A stretch of 64,000 nucleotides of DNA. It comes from an uncultured Bacteroidales bacterium (lineage in GTDB: Bacteria; Bacteroidota; Bacteroidia; Bacteroidales; Bacteroidaceae). Numbering within the stretch: the first letter of the stretch is position 1; each line of letters begins with the position of its first letter. The notes under the pieces were generated by a model. That model had not been told where the DNA came from. It worked only from the letters and a program-made list of their open reading frames with translations, and ran no database searches. The stretch lies in assembly GCA_902798685.1 (NCBI GenBank), contig CADBXO010000004.1:112967-176966 (forward strand), read 5' to 3'. Below, piece after piece: positions 9,318 to 19,300 of this stretch. The position numbers and the translations under genes were made by a program.

Positions 9318-11039
9318 ATGAAGAAGTTTTTCACTATAAGCAAAACCGTTCTGTTGGCAGCTGTTCTGGTTGCATTCGGATCATGCAAGGATGCATGGAA
9401 TGATCACTACAGCTTCAAGGAGACGGAGAGCAAGTATCCGGTCGATAAACTGGCCGAGACACTGAAACTGAAATCCGGTGACGGTTTCAGCAATTTCTAT
9501 GAAGCCCTTCGCACAACAAAGATGTGTGACAAGCATGGCAGACCTATTGATATCACATACCTGGAACTTCTTGAGGAGGATCAGTTCCTTACCGTATGGG
9601 CTCCGTCCAACAGTTCAGTTGATGACTGGTCACTCTATACCAAGAAGGACAAGACCAATGCTGAGCACAAGGAGGTAGGTGAAAAGTTCATTATGAACCA
9701 TATAGCCCGTTTCAAACACTCAGTTGGTGACGGTACTGATGAGAAGATCTATATGATGAACGGAAAACCTTACCGTTCAACCGCCACAGACATCGCAGGT
9801 CAGAAATACCATGCAGATGACAAGAATATCCGTTGCAGCAACGGTGTCCTGCATTGCATTGACGGCTCACTCGGATATCTCCCTAACCTGTATGAGTTCA
9901 TCACTACTGATCCCAGATACAAGGATGCATTCGGAAAGTGGTACAAGAGTTACACCGTAAAGGAACTGGATCTCGGCAAGAGTGTTGCACAGGGTGTAAA
10001 TGAAAACGGTGAGATGGTTTACGTCGATTCCGTTATGACAGAGTCCAGCGATCTGATGAGATATTTCGGTTACATCAATTCAGAGGACAGCACCTATGCG
10101 ATGCTGTTGCCTACTCCCGAAGTATTTGCATCCACCTTTGACCGTATCAAGGAACATTTTGTTTACAGGGAGGATGACCTTAACAATGATTCCCTGCAGA
10201 AGTACTATACATACGGCTTTATGATGTGTGACATGGTTTTCAATACCAACAAGAAGGTCAACATTTATCTGCCGGATTCAATTTTCTCAACCCAGTACTA
10301 CGCTTATGAGAACCGCAGGGATAACAAGCCTTACCATATCTTTGGCAAACCTTACCAGCCAGGCGGTATATTTGGCAGCTGTATTGATTCTGTAGTCTGC
10401 AGTAACGGTGTTGTTTACATAGTAGATCAGTGGCCCATCAAGGATGAACTTTCATATCTTCGTCCCATACGACTGGAGGCCGAGGACTACTCAGGCAACC
10501 TGTCAAGATTTGTTGTGTCTTATGTGAACATCAAGTCATTCAACGGTCGTGAATATGAGGAGCCCGTAAAGATTATGAGACTTTACATGAAGGGTATGGA
10601 CAAGTGGGATGCACAGTTCTATATAGGCCATACCCTGAAGGGTAAATATAAAGTGAAGATAGTTGTTGCTCCCAACATCCTCACAAATGTATCTGACGGT
10701 CAGGGCGGCACCAAACCTCTGCCTTTCAAGATACATCCCAAGATTCTTTATGATACTCCCACCATGTATGATTCAGTACTTGTTGATTCTACCGGATACG
10801 ATACAGTAGTAAATCCCAGAACCGGACGTATAAGACTGGTTCCGGCTGATTACACAATCACCAATAACGTATATGATCTGGATACCATAGAGTTGGGAGT
10901 TGTTGACATACCTTACTCAAGTTACGATATGAAACAGTCAAGACTCTCAGTCGTATTAAGCAGTAAAGTTGAAAATACTGCCAAGAATACCAGCGAGTTG
11001 TGGCTTGACTGCTTTATTTTGGAACCTGTTGTTGAATAA
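9318..11039 (+). CDS. FAS1 (fasciclin) domain lipoprotein, 573 aa
   Basis: A signal sequence with lipobox FGSC (Cys23) opens the protein. Two FAS1-like modules follow: about 50-190, with FSNFYEALRTTKMCD, LTVWAPSNSSVDDW and NGVLHCIDGSLGYLPNL, and about 190-380, with YAMLLPTPEVFASTF and SNGVVYIVDQWPI. The C-terminal 180 residues look like a beta-sandwich (AQFYIGHTLKGKYKVKIVV), possibly carbohydrate-binding. It lies between the first SusD and the second SusC with gaps of 27 and 14 bp, so it is in the operon. The role as surface glycan-binding protein is inferred from position; FAS1 membership is moderately sure. Confidence 0.8.
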   Translation: MKKFFTISKTVLLAAVLVAFGSCKDAWNDHYSFKETESKYPVDKLAETLKLKSGDGFSNFYEALRTTKMCDKHGRPIDITYLELLEEDQFLTVWAPSNSSVDDWSLYTKKDKTNAEHKEVGEKFIMNHIARFKHSVGDGTDEKIYMMNGKPYRSTATDIAGQKYHADDKNIRCSNGVLHCIDGSLGYLPNLYEFITTDPRYKDAFGKWYKSYTVKELDLGKSVAQGVNENGEMVYVDSVMTESSDLMRYFGYINSEDSTYAMLLPTPEVFASTFDRIKEHFVYREDDLNNDSLQKYYTYGFMMCDMVFNTNKKVNIYLPDSIFSTQYYAYENRRDNKPYHIFGKPYQPGGIFGSCIDSVVCSNGVVYIVDQWPIKDELSYLRPIRLEAEDYSGNLSRFVVSYVNIKSFNGREYEEPVKIMRLYMKGMDKWDAQFYIGHTLKGKYKVKIVVAPNILTNVSDGQGGTKPLPFKIHPKILYDTPTMYDSVLVDSTGYDTVVNPRTGRIRLVPADYTITNNVYDLDTIELGVVDIPYSSYDMKQSRLSVVLSSKVENTAKNTSELWLDCFILEPVVE

Positions 11040-11053
11040 TAAAAGAATAGAAT

Positions 11054-14000
11054 ATGAAGATATTTGACAAGATAAGGTCTTTAGCCTTAGGATTGGCAGG
11101 TTTTATGCTGCTGTTCTCAACTCCTGTTTCAGCTCAGAACACTACGGAGGATCTTGTGGTAGTTACCGGTTTTGTAACCGATGCGGCTCTCAATACTCCC
11201 ATGCCCGGTGTCAGAGTTCAGGCTTATAATAACACCCGTTACTCAGCAATGAGTAAGGCTGACGGTTCATTTACAATCAGGGTTCCTGAATATGTAACAT
11301 CACTTACATTCAGTCTTGAAGGTTGCAATACCATAGTTGAATCCCTTAAGGGACGCACCGAGGGTGTCAACGTAAAGATGTTTGATGAGAATTTCTCAGA
11401 GATTTACAGAACCAGCACCAGTGCGAATTCAGTTTCTGAGGCCGGCATATCACGAGTTAATGCCGATCTGAGTGTGGATGTCCAGATGCAGCAGTCTTTG
11501 CAGGGCGGCATCTTTTCAATCATGCGTTCAGGTCAGCTCGGTATGGGTGCGCTGATGCAGATTGACGGTATCAATTCACTGAACATCAACACACAGCCGC
11601 TCATTGTACTGGACGGTGTCATTCTCGATATGGGCTACGATCAAGTAGCGATGCATGACGGATTCTATAATAACCTGCTTGCAAACATCCCCGTTGAGGA
11701 TATTGAGTCTGTTCAGGTTCTCAAGAACGGATACGGAATTTACGGATCAAAAGGATCAAATGGTGTCATTCTTATCAATTCCAAGCGTATCAAGACTATG
11801 GCCACCAAGATTGATGTGAACATATCCGGAAACTATCAGTTGATGCCCAAACTTCCGATGGTAATGAATGAGTCACAATACCGTTCATACGCTTCTGAGT
11901 TGCTGGGTACCACAGGAACCAAACTGACAACATTCAAGTTTCTCCAGTCAGACTACAACTATCCGTACTACTACTGGTATCATGAGAATGAGACAGACTG
12001 GAGCAAGGTATCATATCAGGATGCTTTTGTACAGAGTTATGACGTAACCGTACAGGGTGGTGATGATGTTGCCAATTACAGTCTTGCAGTAGGTTATGTG
12101 ACAGGTGATGCTACTCTTGCCGAGAGTGAGTTCTCACGTTTCAATCTGCGTCTTAACTCAGATATCATACTTGGAGACAAGGTATCAATGCGTTTTGACG
12201 CTTCATACAGTGATGTAACACGTGACCTTCGTGACGACGGTGCTCCCGATGACATTGACAACACCATGATCAATGCTCCCGGATTCCTGGCACTGGTAAA
12301 ATCTCCTTTCCTTTCACCGTATGCACATATGTACGGAGGTGGTGTAACCAATTATCTTGCCACCGAGGATGATTATCTTGATGAGGTTCTCGGTACCGAC
12401 GTATCTCTTGCAAACCCGTTGGCAATTCTTGTAAACGGTGACGGTATCAACAAGAACTATTTCGGCAGCCGTTTCATTACACTGAGTGTTATCCCCAAGT
12501 GGGAGATCAAGCGTAACCGACTGAATATGTACAGCCAGTTCACTTACACTCTTGCCAATTCTGACGAGAACAACTATATTCCTCTTAACGGAACCCCGCG
12601 TTTTGACATTGAGGGTATAGGTACCGTAGAGAACAAGGTTGCCGCCATGTCTGCAAAGCAGGACGGTTTCATGAGCAATACCTTCCTTGAATACATTCAT
12701 AAGCGTAATGCCCATGACCTGAACATCCAGGCTGGTTTCCGTTATATTAACAACTCAAGGTTCCAGACCACAATGACCGGTTACAACTCAGGTAACGATA
12801 AGAAGCCTAACATGGATAAGAACCTTAAGTACAGAGTTACAGACGGTTCCGAGGCACAGGACATCTCTCTTACCTGGTGGGGTCAGGCCGGCTATAACTA
12901 CAAGGAGAAGTACTATCTGGCAGCCAGCGTAGGTCTTACCGCATCATCACGTTTTGGTAGTGATGTAAAGACAGGAATCCGTATGTTCGGAGTGCCATGG
13001 GGACTCTTCCCGTCAGTATCTGCTGCATGGGTTGCTTCATCAGAGCCTTGGTTCAAGGTTGATGCTGTTGATTTCCTTAAGTTCAACGTGGGATATGATA
13101 TAACAGGTAATGACAGTTATGATGCAGGTGCATCCAAGACATACTTCTACCCCGTAAAATTCCTGAACAAGGAGGGTATTGTCATGGCTAACATCGGTAA
13201 CGGAGACCTCCACTGGGAGACAACCCGTAAACTGACAGCCGGAATGGAAATGATACTTCTCAAGAACAGGCTTTCGCTGTCAGCCAACGTATTTACGTCA
13301 AACACTGACAATCTGCTTTCAATCAGTTCCCTGTCATATGTATCAGGCCTTCCTGAGACATGGAGTAACGGAGGTTCTCTTGCCAACAAGGGTTTTGATG
13401 CATCATTCAATCTGAAGGTGCTTAATACAAAATCACTCAAGTGGGAAGTAGGTGCTGGTATCGGTAAGTACAAGAATGAGGTTACCATGCTTCCTACATC
13501 AGGTTATGACACAGAGTTGTATGGAGCAACCGTCAGAACCGAGGTCGGCAAACCCGTCGGAGTGTTCTACGGTTATCAGACCGAAGGCATATTCAAGACT
13601 ACAGTCGAGGCTAATGAGGCTGGTCTCAGCATGCTTTCCGATAAGGGTATAAAGACACCGTTCGTGGCAGGTGATGTCCGTTTTATCGACCAGAACGGTG
13701 ATAAGATGATTGACAAGAATGATATCGTTCAGATAGGTGATCCCAATCCTGATTTCTACGGACGTCTGTTCACCAGACTGGGTATGGGTAACCTGGCTTT
13801 GAGCGCAACCTTTACATATTCTGTAGGAGGTGATATCTACAACTATGAGCGCATGCTCCTTGAGAGCGGTTCACGTTTCATGAACCAGTCTCTTGCCATG
13901 ACCAATCACTGGATGGTTGAGGGCCAGAATACAGATGTTCCCCGTTTGGAATACGGTGATTCACATCATAACGCACGTTTCTCAGACCGTTGGATTGAGG

Positions 14001-14236
14001 ACGGTTCTTACCTGCGCCTTAAGAACGTTACCTTAAGCTATAAGATTCCTGTTCACAGCACATATCTGCAGGGTCTTACCGTTTGGGGATCGGCCAACAA
14101 CCTGTTTACCTTGACCAGATACCTGGGCTCAGATCCTGAGTTCGTGTCAGGTAACAATGTTCTCCTGCGCGGCATTGACCGCGGTCTTGCTCCGCAGTCA
14201 ACCAATTTCTCATTAGGATTGAAGATTAACCTTTAA
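11054..14236 (+). CDS. SusC/RagA-type TonB-linked outer-membrane transporter (second)
   Basis: 1060 residues with a signal peptide (TPVSAQ). A regulatory-like beta-sandwich (about 35-110, VTGFVTDAALNTPMPGVRV) is followed by a diverged plug containing LIVLDGVILD and NIPVEDIESVQVLKNG with GSKGSNGVILINSKR. The barrel ends in LGLKINL. The usual early plug signature (the DALQGxVAG motif) is replaced by QQSLQGGIFSIMRSG, so this paralogue is clearly diverged from the one at 4171 and is not a recent duplicate. Two SusCD pairs in tandem are known from xylan PULs (the XusA-D arrangement), which supports a xylan role. Confidence 0.95.
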   Translation: MKIFDKIRSLALGLAGFMLLFSTPVSAQNTTEDLVVVTGFVTDAALNTPMPGVRVQAYNNTRYSAMSKADGSFTIRVPEYVTSLTFSLEGCNTIVESLKGRTEGVNVKMFDENFSEIYRTSTSANSVSEAGISRVNADLSVDVQMQQSLQGGIFSIMRSGQLGMGALMQIDGINSLNINTQPLIVLDGVILDMGYDQVAMHDGFYNNLLANIPVEDIESVQVLKNGYGIYGSKGSNGVILINSKRIKTMATKIDVNISGNYQLMPKLPMVMNESQYRSYASELLGTTGTKLTTFKFLQSDYNYPYYYWYHENETDWSKVSYQDAFVQSYDVTVQGGDDVANYSLAVGYVTGDATLAESEFSRFNLRLNSDIILGDKVSMRFDASYSDVTRDLRDDGAPDDIDNTMINAPGFLALVKSPFLSPYAHMYGGGVTNYLATEDDYLDEVLGTDVSLANPLAILVNGDGINKNYFGSRFITLSVIPKWEIKRNRLNMYSQFTYTLANSDENNYIPLNGTPRFDIEGIGTVENKVAAMSAKQDGFMSNTFLEYIHKRNAHDLNIQAGFRYINNSRFQTTMTGYNSGNDKKPNMDKNLKYRVTDGSEAQDISLTWWGQAGYNYKEKYYLAASVGLTASSRFGSDVKTGIRMFGVPWGLFPSVSAAWVASSEPWFKVDAVDFLKFNVGYDITGNDSYDAGASKTYFYPVKFLNKEGIVMANIGNGDLHWETTRKLTAGMEMILLKNRLSLSANVFTSNTDNLLSISSLSYVSGLPETWSNGGSLANKGFDASFNLKVLNTKSLKWEVGAGIGKYKNEVTMLPTSGYDTELYGATVRTEVGKPVGVFYGYQTEGIFKTTVEANEAGLSMLSDKGIKTPFVAGDVRFIDQNGDKMIDKNDIVQIGDPNPDFYGRLFTRLGMGNLALSATFTYSVGGDIYNYERMLLESGSRFMNQSLAMTNHWMVEGQNTDVPRLEYGDSHHNARFSDRWIEDGSYLRLKNVTLSYKIPVHSTYLQGLTVWGSANNLFTLTRYLGSDPEFVSGNNVLLRGIDRGLAPQSTNFSLGLKINL

Positions 14237-14247
14237 TATAAGGTATT

Positions 14248-16224
14248 ATGAAACTGAAAACGATATTGACAATTGCTCTCGCCGCTGTTATCGGCGCGGG
14301 AGCAACCTCATGCGAGGATATGCTCAGAGTAGAATCCAAGACTGTGATGTATGACTATCAGAACTCTCTGGACAGTCCTACTGATACGGTTTACACTGTC
14401 CTTGGTATCATCAAACTGATGCAGACTGTTGCAGACCGTGCAAACATACTTGGTGAGATCCGTGGTGATCTTGTAGCTCTTACGGACCATGCTTCGGATG
14501 ATCTGCGTGAACTCTACAATTATGATTTCAAGTCACTTAGGTCAACAAACAAGTATGACAAGGCTCTTGATTACTATGCAATAATCAACAACTGCAATTT
14601 CTACCTTAACAAAGCTGACACCACTTATACACGTAATCAGCAGCATCCTGTCATGAAGGGTGAGTTTATTGCTATCATGTGCTTCAGAGCATGGGCTTAT
14701 CTGCAGTTGGCTCAGATTTACGGTGAGGTTCCCTATTTTGACAAACCTATTACCGCTGATGTTGCATCCAACCTTGAGAAAAAGACTATCAAGCAGGTTG
14801 CCGAGGCTCTTTTGCTTGATTTCAAAGGCAAGGAACAGAATTACATCGAGTACATGGACAAATTTTCTCCCAACTACGACAAACTGGGAGGACAGGATCT
14901 TGGTAACGGTGAGAAGACTACTGAGCATAAATCAAAGGATTTCTTTATTCCAGTCCGTCTGATTCTTGGTGATCTTTGCCTCTGGGCCGAGGATTATGCC
15001 CATGCAGCTCTCTATTATCATGACTACCTGGCAGGTGATGACCGCCAGGTAACCACTGGTCTTGGATGCATTACATGGCTGACTCAGGATTTCCTCAACA
15101 TGGGCAGTGACAACTATCTGAGCAACCAGTTCGGCAGCAATGGATGCATCTGCTACATTCCTATGGAGGCCGATGAGTATAGTGGCACCACAAGTGACCT
15201 GCCCAACATTTACTGTTCAACCCTGGACAACTACTGTTGGTATCAGTTGACCCGTTCACGTGCTCTCACAGCAACCAGCGCGCGTCAGAATTATTGCTAC
15301 CATGCAAAGATGGAAGGCAGCCGCTACCAGTACCCGGTTTATATGACAGACAAGGAGGATGAACCTTCAATACTCCGTCGCGGAGACTTGAGATTGCTGT
15401 CCGTTCTGGAGCCAAGTTCAGGCGTTCTTGATGATCTTACTAAAGAGCAAATCAATACCGGATTGTATAGCACTGACGACGTTCAAACGTTAAATAAAAT
15501 TAATTCAGAAAAAATTTGGTTATATCGCAAGGACGTCGTATATTTGAGGCTTGCAGAGGCATTGAACCGTTGCGGACTGCCCCAGACAGCATTTGCAATA
15601 CTCAGGGAAGGTCTTTGCAAGGCGACCATTGACAGTTTGAGTCAGGGAGAAAAACTCAGGGCTAAGAACATCAACGGTGTTGATATTTCTGAAATATTTA
15701 ATTTCTCAACAAACAAGTTCGAGAAAGCTCAGCCTAACTGGGTCACCAGAAATTACTCGTCAGGTACCGGTACAACGAGTGCATATGTCGTAACATGGCA
15801 GACAGGCAATACGTTCGGTATCCATTCACGCGGTTGTGGTGATGCATCATTCGACACTCTCTACACAATCGGTAAAAAGATGGCAGCAATGTCAGCCGAT
15901 GGTAGATTGATTGGAAATGCTTTGACAGATTCTATACGTGCCGTTGAGGAATACCTGATTGATGAGATGGCTCTTGAGACATGCTTTGAGGGATACCGCT
16001 TTGGTGACCTGATGCGTATCTCACAGCATCGTGGTGAGGACATAGGCGGAGATTTTGAGAATGATTTCCTTGCCAGAAGAGTTGCAACCCGTGAAACCGC
16101 AGTTTTGAATGACAAGGTTGACTACTACAGGGACATGGATATGGATCTGTACAACAAGCTTCTCGGCACTGACAGCAAGAAACTCAATAAAGCCTGGTTC
16201 CTGGTACTTCCTGACGAGAAATGA
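14248..16224 (+). CDS. SusD/RagB-type lipoprotein (second)
   Basis: 658 residues with a lipobox ATSC (Cys22). Helices of the TPR scaffold include AIINNCNFYLNKADT, AIMCFRAWAYLQLAQIYGEVPYF and KIWLYRKDVVYLRLAEALNRCG; the C-terminal region has LIDEMALETCFEGYRFGDLMRIS. It is longer than most SusD proteins (about 500-600). It starts 11 bp after its SusC. The DNA around 15480-15540 is noticeably more AT-rich than the rest of the gene. A strong hairpin without an obvious T-tract follows the stop. Confidence 0.94.
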   Translation: MKLKTILTIALAAVIGAGATSCEDMLRVESKTVMYDYQNSLDSPTDTVYTVLGIIKLMQTVADRANILGEIRGDLVALTDHASDDLRELYNYDFKSLRSTNKYDKALDYYAIINNCNFYLNKADTTYTRNQQHPVMKGEFIAIMCFRAWAYLQLAQIYGEVPYFDKPITADVASNLEKKTIKQVAEALLLDFKGKEQNYIEYMDKFSPNYDKLGGQDLGNGEKTTEHKSKDFFIPVRLILGDLCLWAEDYAHAALYYHDYLAGDDRQVTTGLGCITWLTQDFLNMGSDNYLSNQFGSNGCICYIPMEADEYSGTTSDLPNIYCSTLDNYCWYQLTRSRALTATSARQNYCYHAKMEGSRYQYPVYMTDKEDEPSILRRGDLRLLSVLEPSSGVLDDLTKEQINTGLYSTDDVQTLNKINSEKIWLYRKDVVYLRLAEALNRCGLPQTAFAILREGLCKATIDSLSQGEKLRAKNINGVDISEIFNFSTNKFEKAQPNWVTRNYSSGTGTTSAYVVTWQTGNTFGIHSRGCGDASFDTLYTIGKKMAAMSADGRLIGNALTDSIRAVEEYLIDEMALETCFEGYRFGDLMRISQHRGEDIGGDFENDFLARRVATRETAVLNDKVDYYRDMDMDLYNKLLGTDSKKLNKAWFLVLPDEK

Positions 16225-16232
16225 CAATATAC

Positions 16233-16273
16233 CTGAACCTGTGGGGAATTTTCCCCACGGGTCCAGGTTTCAG
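16233..16273 (+). promoter_or_regulatory. Strong intercistronic hairpin after the second susD
   Basis: CTGAACCTG-TGGGGAA pairs with TTCCCCA and, after a short bulge, CAGGTTTCAG. No T-tract follows, so it looks more like an mRNA processing or 3'-end-protecting hairpin, or a weak terminator, than a standard intrinsic terminator. It separates susD from the next gene by 150 bp. The rest of that gap (16274-16374) is AT-rich leader with no recognisable box. Confidence 0.55.
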
Positions 16274-16374
16274 TGATAGTTTAACTAATTGATTAACCGA
16301 TTAAATTAAAGAACTATTATTAACAAGAGAGAGAAAACGAGTTATTTAACCTATTTATTAATTAACAATTTTTT

Positions 16375-19300
16375 ATGAAACAACGAGACTTATTATTTGC
16401 AGGGTTGATGCTTATGGCAGCTCCCGCTTTTGCTCAAGAAGACGGTCCGACTTTTGATGAGTCAAAAGACGCTAGGGTGGTCTTCACTCAGAATTTCGAG
16501 GCTGAATGGGATAAATGGTCTACCATACCGGTGGATACAATCAAACAGGTTGAGTATTACAAGAACAAACAGGACAAAAACAGTAACTCTCTGAAACCTT
16601 GGGAAACCCCCCAAGACTGGCAGAAGGGTATTTTCAGAGATACTACCATTTATCTTAGAAATGGTGTCGTAATCACCGATGATAAGAATGAGATTTGGGC
16701 TGAGAAGGATGCTACAGCCGGTACTATCATTGCCGATGGAGGTCAAGAGAAGCAGGCAAGATCTCAAGCTATGAGAGGCTATGGTGAGACTGACGGCGGT
16801 GGTGACCGTTACTTCAAGTTTTTAACCGATACTGCTCCTAAGGCAGTAGAGGGTAAGACTTTGTCTTCAAACAGTTATAGCGGTGGTAACGCTGCCCGTT
16901 ATCGTCGTAACCTGTTCGTACGTGGTGTTGACATTGAGGATCATTCATCTTACAGACTTACATTCTATGTAAAGGCTAAGCCCCGTAAGGGTCATGAGAA
17001 TGTTAACCCGTACTTGGTTGCTGATGTAATGCGTGGTTATTTCCATGCTGAGAAGCCCTTCTCAATGGGTTACATCGACAATTCAAAAGAGTACCAGTAC
17101 AATAGAGCTTTCGAGTACTCTAAGGACTTCTTTAACGGTGAGTGGGAGAAGTGCACATTCATGACCTACTACATTAACGATGAAGTTGCCAATAACTACG
17201 TATTCGTAAACGGTTACTGGTGGGCAGAGGACAGCGCATGGTATTGGGCCAAGGGTTACAAAGGCAACAATACCGGCATGGACCTGTTCTATCATGTGCA
17301 GCCTGACAAGTTCTTTGTACGTCTTGGTTTCTCATCAGACTACACAGAGTTCGCTCTTGACAACCTGTCTCTGACCAAGTCATTCATCGGCGGTGTTGAA
17401 TATTATCAGCACATGCTTCGCGTTGACTTCGGTTACCAGACCAACCTGAAGGATCTGGCCAGAGAGGCATACGCAAAGACCAAGATTGACGCTGTTGAGA
17501 TTCCCGGTGAGTACTTTGATGTATGGGGTCTGAAGAAGAACGGAGAATGGGAGTACACCGATATCGCTTCTGCCGAGTATCAGGGTGACGGTTACATGTA
17601 TCTGTTCGCTGACGGTTATGAGAAGGACGGCGAGTTCATTCGCTACACCTTTGATCAGTACGATAAGGTATTGGTTTCTTTCTACAACCCGAAGGAGGCA
17701 GATATACAGTTGAAGTACACAGGTTCAATGTTCCCCAAGGCTGATGATATCGAGTGGATCAAGGCAGGTAAGCTGGTTGAGAACTTCTACAATGAAGAGG
17801 CTCATCAGAATCCTTATGTATTCACTGGCGTTTACTCAATGTATGACAGACCTCCTGTAATGCAGAGGGCTGAGTATGAGGACGGATCATTCGGCCTGGA
17901 CGGTAAGATCAAGTCTATCACCTTCAAGTTCTCACGTGAGATGGCCATTGATGATCCTGCCGACGCTGCGACTCGCGAGAAGTGCATTGTTTACGTAGGC
18001 AATGAGATTTGGGACCGTACATGGAATGCTGCTGACTCAACTCTTACTATCACCCGTCCTACTAAGTATCAGAACAATGATCTGGATGGTGACTATCTGA
18101 TTGAACTCAACAACCTGTTCATCCCCAACACACAGCGTAAGGCTGATGATGTAAAGATCCATTATAACTTTGGTCCTATCAACAGAGACCTCTCTTCTCT
18201 TTCAATAGGTAAACCTATCTGGGATGCCAAGTTCTATGACAAGACCGTCAATACAGGTGAAACTAAACTGATGCCTGCTGGTACAGCCGCTGCCTATGAA
18301 ACAGGTAGTTATGGTAGATATACTAAGTTCCTCGAGACTGGTGATGGTGTTTCTGTAAAGAATGCAGCACAGTTGTTCTTCTATCAGGATTCATACAAGT
18401 ATCCGAGAGCTCTGTTCCTGTGCCCCATGGGTTCAAGCGAGAACCATCCTGCCCGTCTCTTCTTAGGTTACGGTAATGGATTTGAAATCAATATGGGTAA
18501 CGGAGCATACATTGTTAAGTTTGATGCCGGTAGTTTCTACAAGAATGCTACTATTGGTGTTCGCTTACTGCCTTACAATGAAGATCCGCGTACTGTTGCC
18601 AATGAGGATATCTTAGAGATCGGTTCTTATGCATTCGATAAGAGTTTTGCCAAGGGTATCCACGATGATCCCACCAGTGATCTTGATACTTTGATGACTC
18701 CTATGCAGTTCGGTTTTGCCGTTGAGAAGTCTGGCAGGTATCTTATTGAAATCTACTGTAAGTCTCCTTCCAGCGGCTCAAATCCTGGTGTTATGTTAAG
18801 CAACGTAGAGCTTTACAGCTCTCCTGTATGCTTCAATCCTATCAAGGCTCTGAACGAGGCTGTTGACGCTGCTCAGGCCCGTGCAACTCTTGCTGCAGGT
18901 GCCAAGTATGAGGGTGAGGCTCTGACCGCTCTGACCGCTTTGATCAATCAGTATAAGATTGGTGGAACATTCACCAGCACAAAGCCTTCTGATTGGACAA
19001 ATGCTGCTAAGGCTACTACTGATGGTACTCAAGCAATGAAACTCCGTATGGATACTGTTGACCTGGTAGTTAAACAGGCAGAAGAGGTTGCCAAGAAGCT
19101 TACAAGCGCCGCTGCTGAGAATGCTAATTGGGCTAATCTGATAGACTACGTTGCTCTGAACAGTATCAAGGGCGTTTATGACGCATATGTATATTCTGAG
19201 AAGACCAATGCAGAACTTACCGCGTTTATCGATGATATGAAGAAAGCAATCGAGACTCTTGACGCACGTATCGCCGACACAAAGAAGTTCAATGCTGCTA

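Noticed and set aside
15480-15540. AT-rich patch in the second susD as a sign of recombination
   Set aside because: The frame and conserved SusD helix (KIWLYRKDVVYLRLAEAL) run through unbroken; no repeat or boundary seen.
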